This document shows positions 56,643 through 64,000 of a DNA stretch of 64,000 nucleotides, one piece after another. Both the position numbers and the translations under genes were made by a program. The notes below the pieces were generated by a model. That model searched no databases. It had not been told where the DNA came from and saw only the letters and a list, made by a program, of their open reading frames with translations. Positions within the stretch are counted from its first letter, which is position 1; the number at the start of each line of letters is the position of its first letter. The stretch comes from PALSA-600 sp037142875 (GTDB lineage: Bacteria > Actinomycetota > Thermoleophilia > Gaiellales > Gaiellaceae), in the NCBI GenBank assembly GCA_037142875.1, contig JBAWZV010000004.1:1-64000 (forward strand), given 5' to 3'.

Positions 56643-59600
56643 TCAGCCCTCGGACGCGTCTAGGTTCCACTCACTCATGGGCGTGTAGCTCCAATCGTCA
56701 GTGGATTCCCGGGTGGTTGCGTCGTCACTTTCGAGCTTCTTTGCAGGGGTAGGAGCGCGCTTGGCGGGCTTGCGCGCAGGCCTGGCGGGTGCCGCCGGAA
56801 CCTCGTCGGCAGACGCCGCCACGGGAGCCGCAACCTCGGCGACGGCGACCTCGGTCGCCTCCACGTCGGTACCCGCATCGTCGGAGACCTCGCCGTCGAC
56901 TGCTGAGACAGCAGCTCTCGGCTTGCGGTTACGACCGCCACGGGAGCCTCTCCGCGTCTGCTTTCTCGCGGCTGGAGCGGTACCGTCTCCGTCGCCCTCG
57001 GCATCGCCGATCTCGCGACCGGGCATGTGAATGACCGGGCCGGCGGGAGCCTCACTCTCGCCGTCGCTCTCGCCGTTCCGAGCAGGGACAGCCACAGGAG
57101 CCGTGGAGTCTGAGGTATCACCCTCGGCATCTGACTCGCCATCGACGGCGACGCCCGCCGGCTTGCGCTTGCGGTTTCGCCCTCCACGAGTGCCACGACG
57201 TGTCCGCTTCTTCGGAACGACAGCCTCGCCGTCGACCTCAACACCGTCCGCGGCCTCGACCTCCTCACCGTCGGCCTCCTCGGCAGCTGCTGCCGCCGTG
57301 GCGGCAGCAGGGCGACGGGGACGTCGCGGCTTCGGCGCCGGAGTCTCTCCGTCGGCGACCGCGCCGTCCTCGGCGGCCGCCTCGGCCGGCTGGCGAGGCG
57401 TCGACGACCTGCGCGAGGCAGGACGCCTCGCCGGGGCGGCGACGTCCGCTGCCGCGTCCTCAGACACGGCCTCGACGACGTCCAGATCGTCGTCCGCGGC
57501 GAGCCCAGCCGCCTCCTGCACCCCGTCAGCGGCCTTCTTGACCGCACGACGAGCAGGACGCGTCGGGCGCTCGGCCTCGGCCTCGGCAGTGATCGGCGAG
57601 TCGATGCGCGCGCCCGGATCGACGACGTCGGCATAGGCGACACCATCCATGACGGCACAGATCCGAACACGAACCTTCTTCCCGACGAGCTTTGCCGCCG
57701 AGTCAATCACGACGTCGAAGCTCTTGATCTTGGCAGCTCCCGCGCGGGGGTCGTGGAGACCGATCTCACCGAGCTTGACCTCGTACTCCTGACCAACCTC
57801 GATCGGGGCGACCGGCTGCTGATTCTCGATGCCACCCTGACCAACCACCCGGAAGTGGTCGAGATGGACGTCCGGAACCGGAACGAAGAAGAACCGGCGC
57901 TTCGTGATCTCCTCGAGCTCGATCAGCCGCGAGGCAGCAGGACCGATCAGGAGCGCAGCGACCTTTGCGCTGAGCTCGACCTTGAAGGCCTTCGCCCGCG
58001 ACCCCGGCGTGACGAGCGCGCGGAGCTTGCGCTCGATCTCGACAGCGGTCGTGCTCTCCGAGACGATGATCCCGTCGCCGTCGCAGGTCGGGCACTTGCG
58101 GGTCATGACCTCGCGGGGGCCGTCGGTGACGTTCTGGCGCGTCATCTCGACGAGACCGAGCGGCGAGATCTCAACGACGTAGGTCTTCGTGCGGTCGCGC
58201 TCGAGCTCCGTGCGGAGTGCCTCCTCGACCTGGGCCCGGTTCTTCGGGTTCGCCATGTCGATGAAGTCGATGACGATGATCCCGCCGACGTCGCGCAGCC
58301 GGAGCTGACGGACGACCTCCTTGACGGCCTCGAGGTTGTTCTTCGTGATCGTGTCCTCGAGACGACCGGCACCCTGCTGCTTCGAGCGCGAGCCGACGAA
58401 GCGGCCGGTGTTGACGTCGATGACGGTGAACGCCTCGGCGTAGTCGAACACGAGGTAGCCACCCGACGGCAGGTCGACGCGGCGGCTCAACGTCGAGCGG
58501 ATCTCCTGTTCGACACCGAACGACTCCAGGAGCGGCTCTCGTTCCTTGTACCGGGTGACGCGATCGACCATGTGCGGCGAGGTCTTCTTGAGGTAGCCGA
58601 CGATCCGCTTGTAGGTGCGGTCGTGGTCAACGAGGAGACGCTCGAAGTCGCCTGTGAAGAGGTCACGCGTGACACGCAGCGGCAGCTCGGCCTCCTGGTA
58701 GACGAGCGCCGGGGCCTGGGTCTTCTTTGCGCGGGTCTCGATCGTCTCCCAGAGACGGATCAGGAAGTCGAGGTCGCGCGCGACATCCTCGGCGGACGCA
58801 CCCTCGGCAGCTGTCCGCACGATCACGCCGCCGTCCTTCGGGGCGATCTCCTTGACGATCGTCTTCAGCCGGTTGCGCTCGTCGTCCTCGAGCCGACGCG
58901 AGACGCCGAGCCCGTCACCGTGCGGGACGTACACGACGAAACGGCCAGGGAGCGAGATCTCGGTCGTGAGCCGCGCGCCCTTCGTCTTCATCGGGTCCTT
59001 GACGGCCTGAACGAGGATCGTCTGACCCTTCTGGATCAGATCCTGAATCTTGCGGGCGCCACGGCGTCCCTCGAGCTCCGGGCCGACGATCTCGTCGACG
59101 TAGAGGAAGCCGTTCTTCTCGAGACCGATCTCGACGAAGGCGGCCTCCATCCCGGGCAGGACGTTGTCGACCGTCCCGAGGTAGACGTTGCCGGCGATCG
59201 AGCGATGCTCAGGCCGCTCGAGATAGACCTCGGCGACGACGTCGTCCTCGAGGATGGCGACGCGCTTCTCGCCCGCATCGACAGAGATCAGCAACTCGCG
59301 CTTCGCGTTCGGAAGCGGCGCCCGGCGCGGCGGCTGGCGGCGCGGAGTCCGGCTGCGATCGCTCCGCTCCGACCGCTCCCGCGGCTTGCGTTCTCCTCGC
59401 TTGCGCTCGGGCTGCTCCTTCGCAGGCTTCTCGACCGACGGCGCGACGGCGTCGTTCTCGTCGGCGGTGTCCTCCGCTCCGTCCGCGGTCGCAGCGCCTG
59501 CTCCGGCACCGGCCGGACGCTTCGACCGACCACGGCCACCACGGTTGCCGCGGCGGCGCTTTCTCGGGGCGGTGCTTGTCGGTTGACCCTCTGCGTCCGA

Positions 59601-59747
59601 GCCTGGCTCGGACGATGTCACCTCGGTCGACGGAACGGCGACCGGTGCGACGACGATCGGTGGATCAGGCTCTACAACTTGGGTGGCGGCCGTAGACGGC
59701 GCCAGCTCGTCCCCCGCCTTGTGGCGGCGGAACCAGGTACGTGGCAA
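56643..59747 (-). CDS. rne: Ribonuclease E/G with long basic and acidic terminal extensions
   Basis: Endoribonuclease for mRNA decay and rRNA processing, 1034 residues. Residues 1-147 are disordered, Arg/Lys-rich with an RGG-type motif (RRRGNRGGRGRSKR, about 64-77). The catalytic part (148 to about 700) has the S1 domain (NVYLGTVDNVLPGMEAAFVE), DNase-like core with VIDFIDM, and the zinc link RKCPTCDGDG (around 551-554). The C-terminal 330 residues are acidic and Ala-rich with two more RRGxRGGRNRK motifs (around 845 and 930). TTG start with AAGGAG 8 nt upstream. Placed before rplU-rpmA as in mycobacteria. Confidence 0.94.
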   Translation of the reverse strand: MPRTWFRRHKAGDELAPSTAATQVVEPDPPIVVAPVAVPSTEVTSSEPGSDAEGQPTSTAPRKRRRGNRGGRGRSKRPAGAGAGAATADGAEDTADENDAVAPSVEKPAKEQPERKRGERKPRERSERSDRSRTPRRQPPRRAPLPNAKRELLISVDAGEKRVAILEDDVVAEVYLERPEHRSIAGNVYLGTVDNVLPGMEAAFVEIGLEKNGFLYVDEIVGPELEGRRGARKIQDLIQKGQTILVQAVKDPMKTKGARLTTEISLPGRFVVYVPHGDGLGVSRRLEDDERNRLKTIVKEIAPKDGGVIVRTAAEGASAEDVARDLDFLIRLWETIETRAKKTQAPALVYQEAELPLRVTRDLFTGDFERLLVDHDRTYKRIVGYLKKTSPHMVDRVTRYKEREPLLESFGVEQEIRSTLSRRVDLPSGGYLVFDYAEAFTVIDVNTGRFVGSRSKQQGAGRLEDTITKNNLEAVKEVVRQLRLRDVGGIIVIDFIDMANPKNRAQVEEALRTELERDRTKTYVVEISPLGLVEMTRQNVTDGPREVMTRKCPTCDGDGIIVSESTTAVEIERKLRALVTPGSRAKAFKVELSAKVAALLIGPAASRLIELEEITKRRFFFVPVPDVHLDHFRVVGQGGIENQQPVAPIEVGQEYEVKLGEIGLHDPRAGAAKIKSFDVVIDSAAKLVGKKVRVRICAVMDGVAYADVVDPGARIDSPITAEAEAERPTRPARRAVKKAADGVQEAAGLAADDDLDVVEAVSEDAAADVAAPARRPASRRSSTPRQPAEAAAEDGAVADGETPAPKPRRPRRPAAATAAAAAEEADGEEVEAADGVEVDGEAVVPKKRTRRGTRGGRNRKRKPAGVAVDGESDAEGDTSDSTAPVAVPARNGESDGESEAPAGPVIHMPGREIGDAEGDGDGTAPAARKQTRRGSRGGRNRKPRAAVSAVDGEVSDDAGTDVEATEVAVAEVAAPVAASADEVPAAPARPARKPAKRAPTPAKKLESDDATTRESTDDWSYTPMSEWNLDASEG

Positions 59748-59856
59748 CAGAAAGCTCCTTCATGGGTTGCGCGCGCAGCCGCACATTGTGTGGGCGCGCG
59801 TCATGGATGGACGATGAAAGCCTTGGCATGGCCTGCCCCAACAGTAGCAACGCGCC

Positions 59857-60063
59857 TCAGGCGGCTTCGATCGCGGTCTCGATCCGCGCCCGCCGGGCAC
59901 GAACCGTCCGCACGCGCTGCTGGAGACGCGACCAGGCCCACGGCTCGATCTCGGCGTACCGGGTGCCGGTCTGGCCCTTCGTCGCGTCTGCATATTCGAA
60001 CCAGGCATCGGCCTCTTCGATCAGCAGTAGTTCAAGCATCTCTGCGTTTCCTTCCAACGGCAT
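59857..60063 (-). CDS. Small acidic-then-basic protein, unknown function
   Basis: 68 residues from the ATG at 60063, with a GGAGG site 9 nt upstream and a TAATCT -10 box at 60092. Acidic helix EMLELLLIEEADAWFEYADA, then a basic C-terminus (WSRLQQRVRTVRARRARIETA). It lies between the DUF697-like gene and the RNase gene on the same strand. No family recognised; the charge pattern suggests binding to nucleic acid or to a partner protein. Confidence 0.65.
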   Translation of the reverse strand: MPLEGNAEMLELLLIEEADAWFEYADATKGQTGTRYAEIEPWAWSRLQQRVRTVRARRARIETAIEAA

Positions 60064-60094
60064 CTGGGGATACCTCCGTCGAGTTGCGTAGAGA

Positions 60095-60865
60095 TTAGGA
60101 CCCGGACCGGACGGACTCGAATCGGCGGCGTGCCGCCTCACCGATCGCGCGCGTTCCGCCGTACGCAACCGCGCCCTTCGCAGCCCACCCGGCGGCAGGC
60201 ACCAGGTCGAGCAGCTCCCGTGCGATCGCCCGCAGACCCAGCCCGGCTCCGACCACCGACGCGAGCTCGGCCACCGGGATTGCCTCCGTGTCCCGTCCAG
60301 AGGCGAGCGCGATCCGGAGCACGAGCCGTGCCTCGTTGAGGGTCAGCACGGGCATGTCGACACCCGGGACGAACACGGCCACAGCGATAACAGCGTTGCG
60401 CCGTGCGCACCGCCGGATCAGCTCGTCGATCACCTGTTCGCGGAGCACCGGGAGGCAAGCCGCGAGAGCCGCACCGCGTTCGCCGAGAGCCGCTGCGACG
60501 ACGCGTGCGATCTCGTCGATCGGAAAGCCGGAGCCCGGCGCGAGCGTGACGATCCGCGTGTCCAGGACGTACGGCAGGCTCTCGCCCTCCGTGATACCGA
60601 TCACCGGGACACGTGCCCGTTCGGCCGCCCGCAGCACAGCGACGTCGGGCGGCCCGATCCAGATCAGCGCAGCAGCCCCCTCGGGCGCACTCCCCTCCAG
60701 AACGGCCGCGGTGTCACCGCCCGCGCGAAGCTCACGTGCGAGCAGGGGGACGAGGTCGCGCGCACCGGCCACGAGCAGCGGCCGCCGATCGCGTGCCCCC
60801 GCCTTGCCCTCGTTCAGCACGCCGCGGATCTGAATCGCGGCGACCTTCGCCTTGCCGAGCCTCAC
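60095..60865 (-). CDS. Conserved protein with DUF697-like C-terminus, next to RodA
   Basis: 256 residues from the GTG at 60865, which overlaps the rodA stop (GTGA). The N-terminal half has an alternating beta-alpha pattern (PLLVAGARDLVPLLARELRAGG, AALIWIGPPDVAVLRAA). The C-terminal half resembles DUF697/YcjF-type helical domains: RNAVIAVAVFVPGVDMPVLTLNEARLVLRIA, then LGLRAIARELLDLVPAAGWAAKGAVAYGGTRAIGEA, possibly membrane-associated. Longer frames upstream read inside rodA. Context suggests a role with the elongation machinery; not demonstrated. Confidence 0.75.
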   Translation of the reverse strand: MRLGKAKVAAIQIRGVLNEGKAGARDRRPLLVAGARDLVPLLARELRAGGDTAAVLEGSAPEGAAALIWIGPPDVAVLRAAERARVPVIGITEGESLPYVLDTRIVTLAPGSGFPIDEIARVVAAALGERGAALAACLPVLREQVIDELIRRCARRNAVIAVAVFVPGVDMPVLTLNEARLVLRIALASGRDTEAIPVAELASVVGAGLGLRAIARELLDLVPAAGWAAKGAVAYGGTRAIGEAARRRFESVRSGS

Positions 60866-62043
60866 GCCCGCCGCCTCCCGCCACGCACACGGACTGCCTG
60901 GAGAATCCCCATCGCCGTCAGGTTGCTGATCATCGACGATCCGCCAACGGAGACGAACGGCAACGGGATGCCCGTGATCGGAGCGATCCCGATCGTCATC
61001 CCGACGTTCACGAAAGCCTGAAAGAGGAACGCAAAGACGATCCCGGCCGCGACGATTGCGCTGTAGAAGTCGGCAGCTCCGGCGACGATCTTCAGGCCGC
61101 GCCACACGATCAGGAGGTAGAGGAGCAACAGCGCCCCCGCTCCGAAGAACCCTCGCTGCTCGGCCAGCGAGGCAAACGCAAAGTCCGTCGCGTGCTCTGG
61201 CAGGTAGTCAAGACGTGTCTGGGTCGCCCCCGCAACACCGCGGCCCCGCAGCCCGCCGGCCCCCACGGTAGTGATCGACTGGTTGATGTTGTACGTCGCG
61301 CCGGTCGGGTCGGAGTCAGGATGGGTGAAGCCGGTGAGTCGGGCCGTCTGGTAGGGCTTGAGCACGTTGACGCCGACAGCGGGCAGCCACCACAGCACGG
61401 CCAGAACCACGAGCAGTGCGAGTCCCCCGATCGCTCCCAGGTGCGCCCAGCGGATACCCGAGACGAACAACACCGAGGCAAGAACAGCCGAGTACACAAG
61501 CGCGGTACCAATATCCGGCTGGAGGAACACGAGGCCGATCGGCACAGCAGCAACGGCGATCGTGCCGAGCGCAACGCCGAGCTCGCTGACGCGCTTCGCT
61601 CGGTTGGCGAGGAACGAGGCGAGAAAGAGCGCCAGCAGCACCTTCCCGAACTCCGACGGCTGGAACGTGAACGACCCGAGCGTCACCCACCGCCGGGAGC
61701 CGCGGGTTGCGGCACCGAAGACGAGCACGAGCGCCATCACACCGACGAGCCCGACGAACATCGCGCGGGCGGCACGCCGGTAGAGCCCCGGATCGATCAG
61801 CGTCGTCGTCACGAGCATCACGACACCGGCCGCCGCGTACAGCGCCTGGCGGCTCGCAGCGCTCCCGCCGGGATCGTTGCGGGTGATCCCGCCGATCGCC
61901 CAAAGCCCGTAGGTAACAGCGAGCCCGACCGCCCCGAGCAGCACCCAGTCCACGCGGCGGAGCAGGCCGAGCCGGCCGGCCGCGTTGACCCGCCCGTTTT
62001 GCCGCAGCCCACGCGAGCGGCGGTCGACTGCCTCTATCGTCAT
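60862..62043 (-). CDS. rodA: RodA, SEDS-family peptidoglycan polymerase
   Basis: Glycosyltransferase for side-wall elongation, 393 residues with about ten membrane helices. Conserved landmarks are RRWVTLGSFTFQPSEFGKV, FLQPDIGTALVYS with the catalytic-loop Asp, and YNINQSITTVGAGGLRGRGV. LPEHATDFAFASLAEQRGF and FVSVGGSSMI near the end complete the set. It works with the adjacent class B penicillin-binding protein. The stop overlaps the DUF697-like gene. Confidence 0.94.
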   Translation of the reverse strand: MTIEAVDRRSRGLRQNGRVNAAGRLGLLRRVDWVLLGAVGLAVTYGLWAIGGITRNDPGGSAASRQALYAAAGVVMLVTTTLIDPGLYRRAARAMFVGLVGVMALVLVFGAATRGSRRWVTLGSFTFQPSEFGKVLLALFLASFLANRAKRVSELGVALGTIAVAAVPIGLVFLQPDIGTALVYSAVLASVLFVSGIRWAHLGAIGGLALLVVLAVLWWLPAVGVNVLKPYQTARLTGFTHPDSDPTGATYNINQSITTVGAGGLRGRGVAGATQTRLDYLPEHATDFAFASLAEQRGFFGAGALLLLYLLIVWRGLKIVAGAADFYSAIVAAGIVFAFLFQAFVNVGMTIGIAPITGIPLPFVSVGGSSMISNLTAMGILQAVRVRGGRRRA

Positions 62044-62053
62044 GCGCGCACCA

Positions 62054-64000
62054 TCAGTCGGATGGCCTCGTAACGATCACGTCGGGCCTGTGGACCTTGA
62101 AGTACGCCTTGAACACCTGGAGGGCGGCCGGGGCTGCCGAGACGCCGCCGTGTCCGCCGTTCTCGATCACGGCGCAGACGACGATCGATGCGCTGCCGGT
62201 CGGGCCGTACCCGCACCACCACGCCTGGTTGAGCTTGACGGGATGGGGGTACCCGGAGAGCGTGACGAGCTTCTCGGCGGTGCCGGTCTTGCCGGCAATC
62301 GAGATCGGGAAGGTCCCGAAGACGCCGGACGATGTGCCGTACTTCGAGTGCGTCGCGTCGTAGAGGCCCGTCTGCACGACCTGGAGCGCGGCCGGGTCGA
62401 CGCCGCTCGGCGTGGGCGGCTGGGCACCGAACTGCCGCAGAATCTGCGGGGCGCGCGGATCGCTCGATGCCTGCTCGACATCCTCGACGATGTGCGGCTT
62501 GACGAGTTGGCCACCGTTGGCAATCAGGGCGTAGAAGCGCGCCATCTGGATCGGCGTCACGTTCACGTCACCCTGGCCGATCGCGAGCTGGATCGAGTAG
62601 CCCGGCTTCCAGATCCGGTCGATCTCGGTGAACGGGCGTCCCTCGAACGTCTTACGCCGCCACTCCGGCGTCGGGACGAGTCCGGCGGTCTCAGGGCCGA
62701 TGTCGAGCCCCGTCGACGTACCGAAACCGAACCGTGCAGCCCATGCCTGAAGCGCATGCCCCTGGCTCGCGGGCAGCTTGTAGAAGTCGAGACCGACGCG
62801 GTAGAAGTACGTGTCGCACGACTCCGCGAGCGCCTGGGGAAGCTCCATCCACTGGTACACGCTCGTATCCCAGTTCTTGAACACCTGCCCGTAGGCGCTG
62901 AACGACCCCGAGCAGAGCAGCGACTGGTTCGGCTGGATGATGTGCTCCTCGAGCGCCGCAAGCGCTGTGACGGGCTTCCAGACTGACCCGGGAGGGTAGG
63001 TGACGTCGAGCGCGCGGTCGAGACCTGGGTAGTTGTGGTGCGCGGCGACGGCTGCGTCCTGGAGTTCCGCAAGCTTGTGGGGGTCGCGGCTGACGTAGAC
63101 GGACGGCTTGTACGTCGGGTAGGAGGCGAGCGCGAGGACGGCCCCGCTGCGCGGGTCAAGCGCGACGATCGCCCCACCGTCGGCCGCGAGCTGCCCGTCG
63201 GAGTGGGCGACCTTGATGCCATAGCGCAGCGCGCGCTCTGCCGCCCGCTGGACGTTCACATCGAACGTCAGGCGAATCGTGTTGCCCGGCTGTGGCAGCA
63301 CCGTCGTCGTGACCGAGCTCGTCGGGCGGCCGCGCGAGTCGACGGTCAGCTGCGCCTTGCCAGGATGACCGCGGAGGTAGCGATCGAACGAGAGCTCGAC
63401 ACCCGCCTGCCCGACGATGTCGCCGAGCCCGTAGCCGTACTTCCGCCCCGCCTTCAGCTGCTGCTCGGTGATCTCACCGACGTAGCCGACGACGTGCGCC
63501 GCGAGCGACTGGAACGGGTACTTCCGCAGGTAGCTGTCGGCGAGCTGCACGCCCGGGTACTGGAGACGATGCTCCTCGAAGTACGAGATCTGGTCGTCGT
63601 GGAGGGCCCGTCGAATCACGAGCGGGGTCAGCGGATCGCCCTGGTGCGAGTGCATGGCCGAGAGGATGTCCGTCATCGGCACCGACACGACCGACGCGAT
63701 CGACTGCAGCTCGCGACGCTCGGCCGGCCAGCTCTTCGGCAGGTCGGCAGGCCACAGCTCGAGGCTCGTCCCGAGCACGTTCGTGACGATGTGATGCCCG
63801 GCCGCATCGACGACCTGCCCCCGAGGTGCGTCGAGGAGGATCGTGCGGGCGCGGTTGCCGTTCGCCTGCGCCCGGTAGTGCGTGCCGGAGAGAACCTGGA
63901 GCGCCCAGAGGCGCAGGAACAGCACCGCGAACACGGTCAGTGCGAGCGCGCCGAGGATCGCGATGCGAAGCGCCACCTGCGGCGTGAGGCGGTACGGCTC
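62054..64000 (-). CDS. mrdA: Penicillin-binding protein 2 (class B transpeptidase), 5' end beyond the window
   Basis: Partial: the frame is open to the right edge, 648 residues visible. A membrane helix near the start of the visible part (ILGALALTVFAVLFLRLW) is followed by the dimerisation domain and the transpeptidase domain. Active-site motifs are SVWK in YPPGSVWKPVTAL, SCD in AESCDTYFYRVG, and KTGT in IAGKTGTAEK. It cross-links peptidoglycan made by RodA, whose gene follows 10 bp downstream. The start could be the GTG at 63976 or, more likely, lies upstream of the window, since in-frame residues (PYRLTPQ) typical of the family continue. Confidence 0.93.
   Translation of the reverse strand, partial: EPYRLTPQVALRIAILGALALTVFAVLFLRLWALQVLSGTHYRAQANGNRARTILLDAPRGQVVDAAGHHIVTNVLGTSLELWPADLPKSWPAERRELQSIASVVSVPMTDILSAMHSHQGDPLTPLVIRRALHDDQISYFEEHRLQYPGVQLADSYLRKYPFQSLAAHVVGYVGEITEQQLKAGRKYGYGLGDIVGQAGVELSFDRYLRGHPGKAQLTVDSRGRPTSSVTTTVLPQPGNTIRLTFDVNVQRAAERALRYGIKVAHSDGQLAADGGAIVALDPRSGAVLALASYPTYKPSVYVSRDPHKLAELQDAAVAAHHNYPGLDRALDVTYPPGSVWKPVTALAALEEHIIQPNQSLLCSGSFSAYGQVFKNWDTSVYQWMELPQALAESCDTYFYRVGLDFYKLPASQGHALQAWAARFGFGTSTGLDIGPETAGLVPTPEWRRKTFEGRPFTEIDRIWKPGYSIQLAIGQGDVNVTPIQMARFYALIANGGQLVKPHIVEDVEQASSDPRAPQILRQFGAQPPTPSGVDPAALQVVQTGLYDATHSKYGTSSGVFGTFPISIAGKTGTAEKLVTLSGYPHPVKLNQAWWCGYGPTGSASIVVCAVIENGGHGGVSAAPAALQVFKAYFKVHRPDVIVTRPSD

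Noticed and set aside
57753..60098. A 781-codon plus-strand frame
   Set aside because: Antisense to the RNase E/G gene; Asp/Leu/Arg-rich with no recognisable domain.

Overview
The window is high-GC DNA from an actinobacterium, most likely a deep-branching one of the Thermoleophilia (Gaiella/Solirubrobacter) type. The evidence is as follows. Gene order from about 20 to 47 kb matches the Mycobacterium tuberculosis mfd-mazG-eno-ftsB-DUF501 and rsmI-metG-tatD-ksgA-ispE-pth-rplY-prs-glmU neighbourhoods. There is a CysO/CysM/Mec-type cysteine pathway. GTG and TTG starts are common, and many genes have a TANNNT -10 box only 6-9 nt before the start codon, which implies leaderless mRNAs. The assignment rests on gene content and order only. 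No rRNA, IS element, prophage or CRISPR array was seen.

Layout. 0-8 kb: acyl-CoA dehydrogenase, LysE-type exporter, amidohydrolase, PHP phosphatase plus M20 dipeptidase, a primary-type sigma factor and a TPR protein. 8.3-11.1 kb: a compact sulfur-carrier operon (rhodanese-ThiF, ThiS/MoaD-like carrier, O-phosphoserine-type cysteine synthase, JAMM protease). 11.1-13.9 kb: remnants of three sugar-metabolism genes, a VOC protein, a CBS-domain transporter and a radical SAM remnant. 13.9-16 kb: two-component pair, 7Fe ferredoxin, receiver-like protein. 16-19.5 kb: cytochrome c maturation (CcdA, CcmH, TlpA) joined to an L,D-transpeptidase and a GDPD. 19.5-28.7 kb: small membrane proteins, PAP2, DUF501, FtsB, pyruvate kinase, a cupredoxin and a two-domain multicopper oxidase, enolase, MazG and a PpiC lipoprotein. 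28.7-37.2 kb: Mfd, NlpC/P60 hydrolase with a long structured leader, Pth, L25, cytochrome c, Prs, GlmU and tRNA-Gln. 37.2-41 kb: an accessory stretch with small membrane or secreted proteins, DsrE, DCC, an internally deleted RidA-like gene and a broken DUF4260 gene. 41-47.8 kb: IspE, RsmA, TatD, MetRS, M23 protein, RsmI and ROK kinase. 47.8-53.5 kb: LCP ligase, FmdB protein, CopC-CopD fusion, PsuK/PsuG and tRNA-Ala. 53.6-64 kb: RsfS, NadD, Obg, L27, L21, RNase E/G, a DUF697-like protein, RodA and PBP2.

How the genes work together. Most of the window is housekeeping: translation, glycolysis (pyk, eno), nucleotide and cell-wall precursors (prs, glmU, ispE), and elongation and division (rodA, PBP2, ftsB, LCP, Ldt, NlpC/P60, M23). 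The sulfur-carrier operon looks self-sufficient for making cysteine from a protein thiocarboxylate. The most distinctive points are the rhodanese-first activating enzyme, the carrier whose di-glycine is masked by a three-residue tail, the frequency of leaderless promoters, the structured leader of the NlpC/P60 gene, and several genes broken by internal deletions that lie among intact housekeeping operons.
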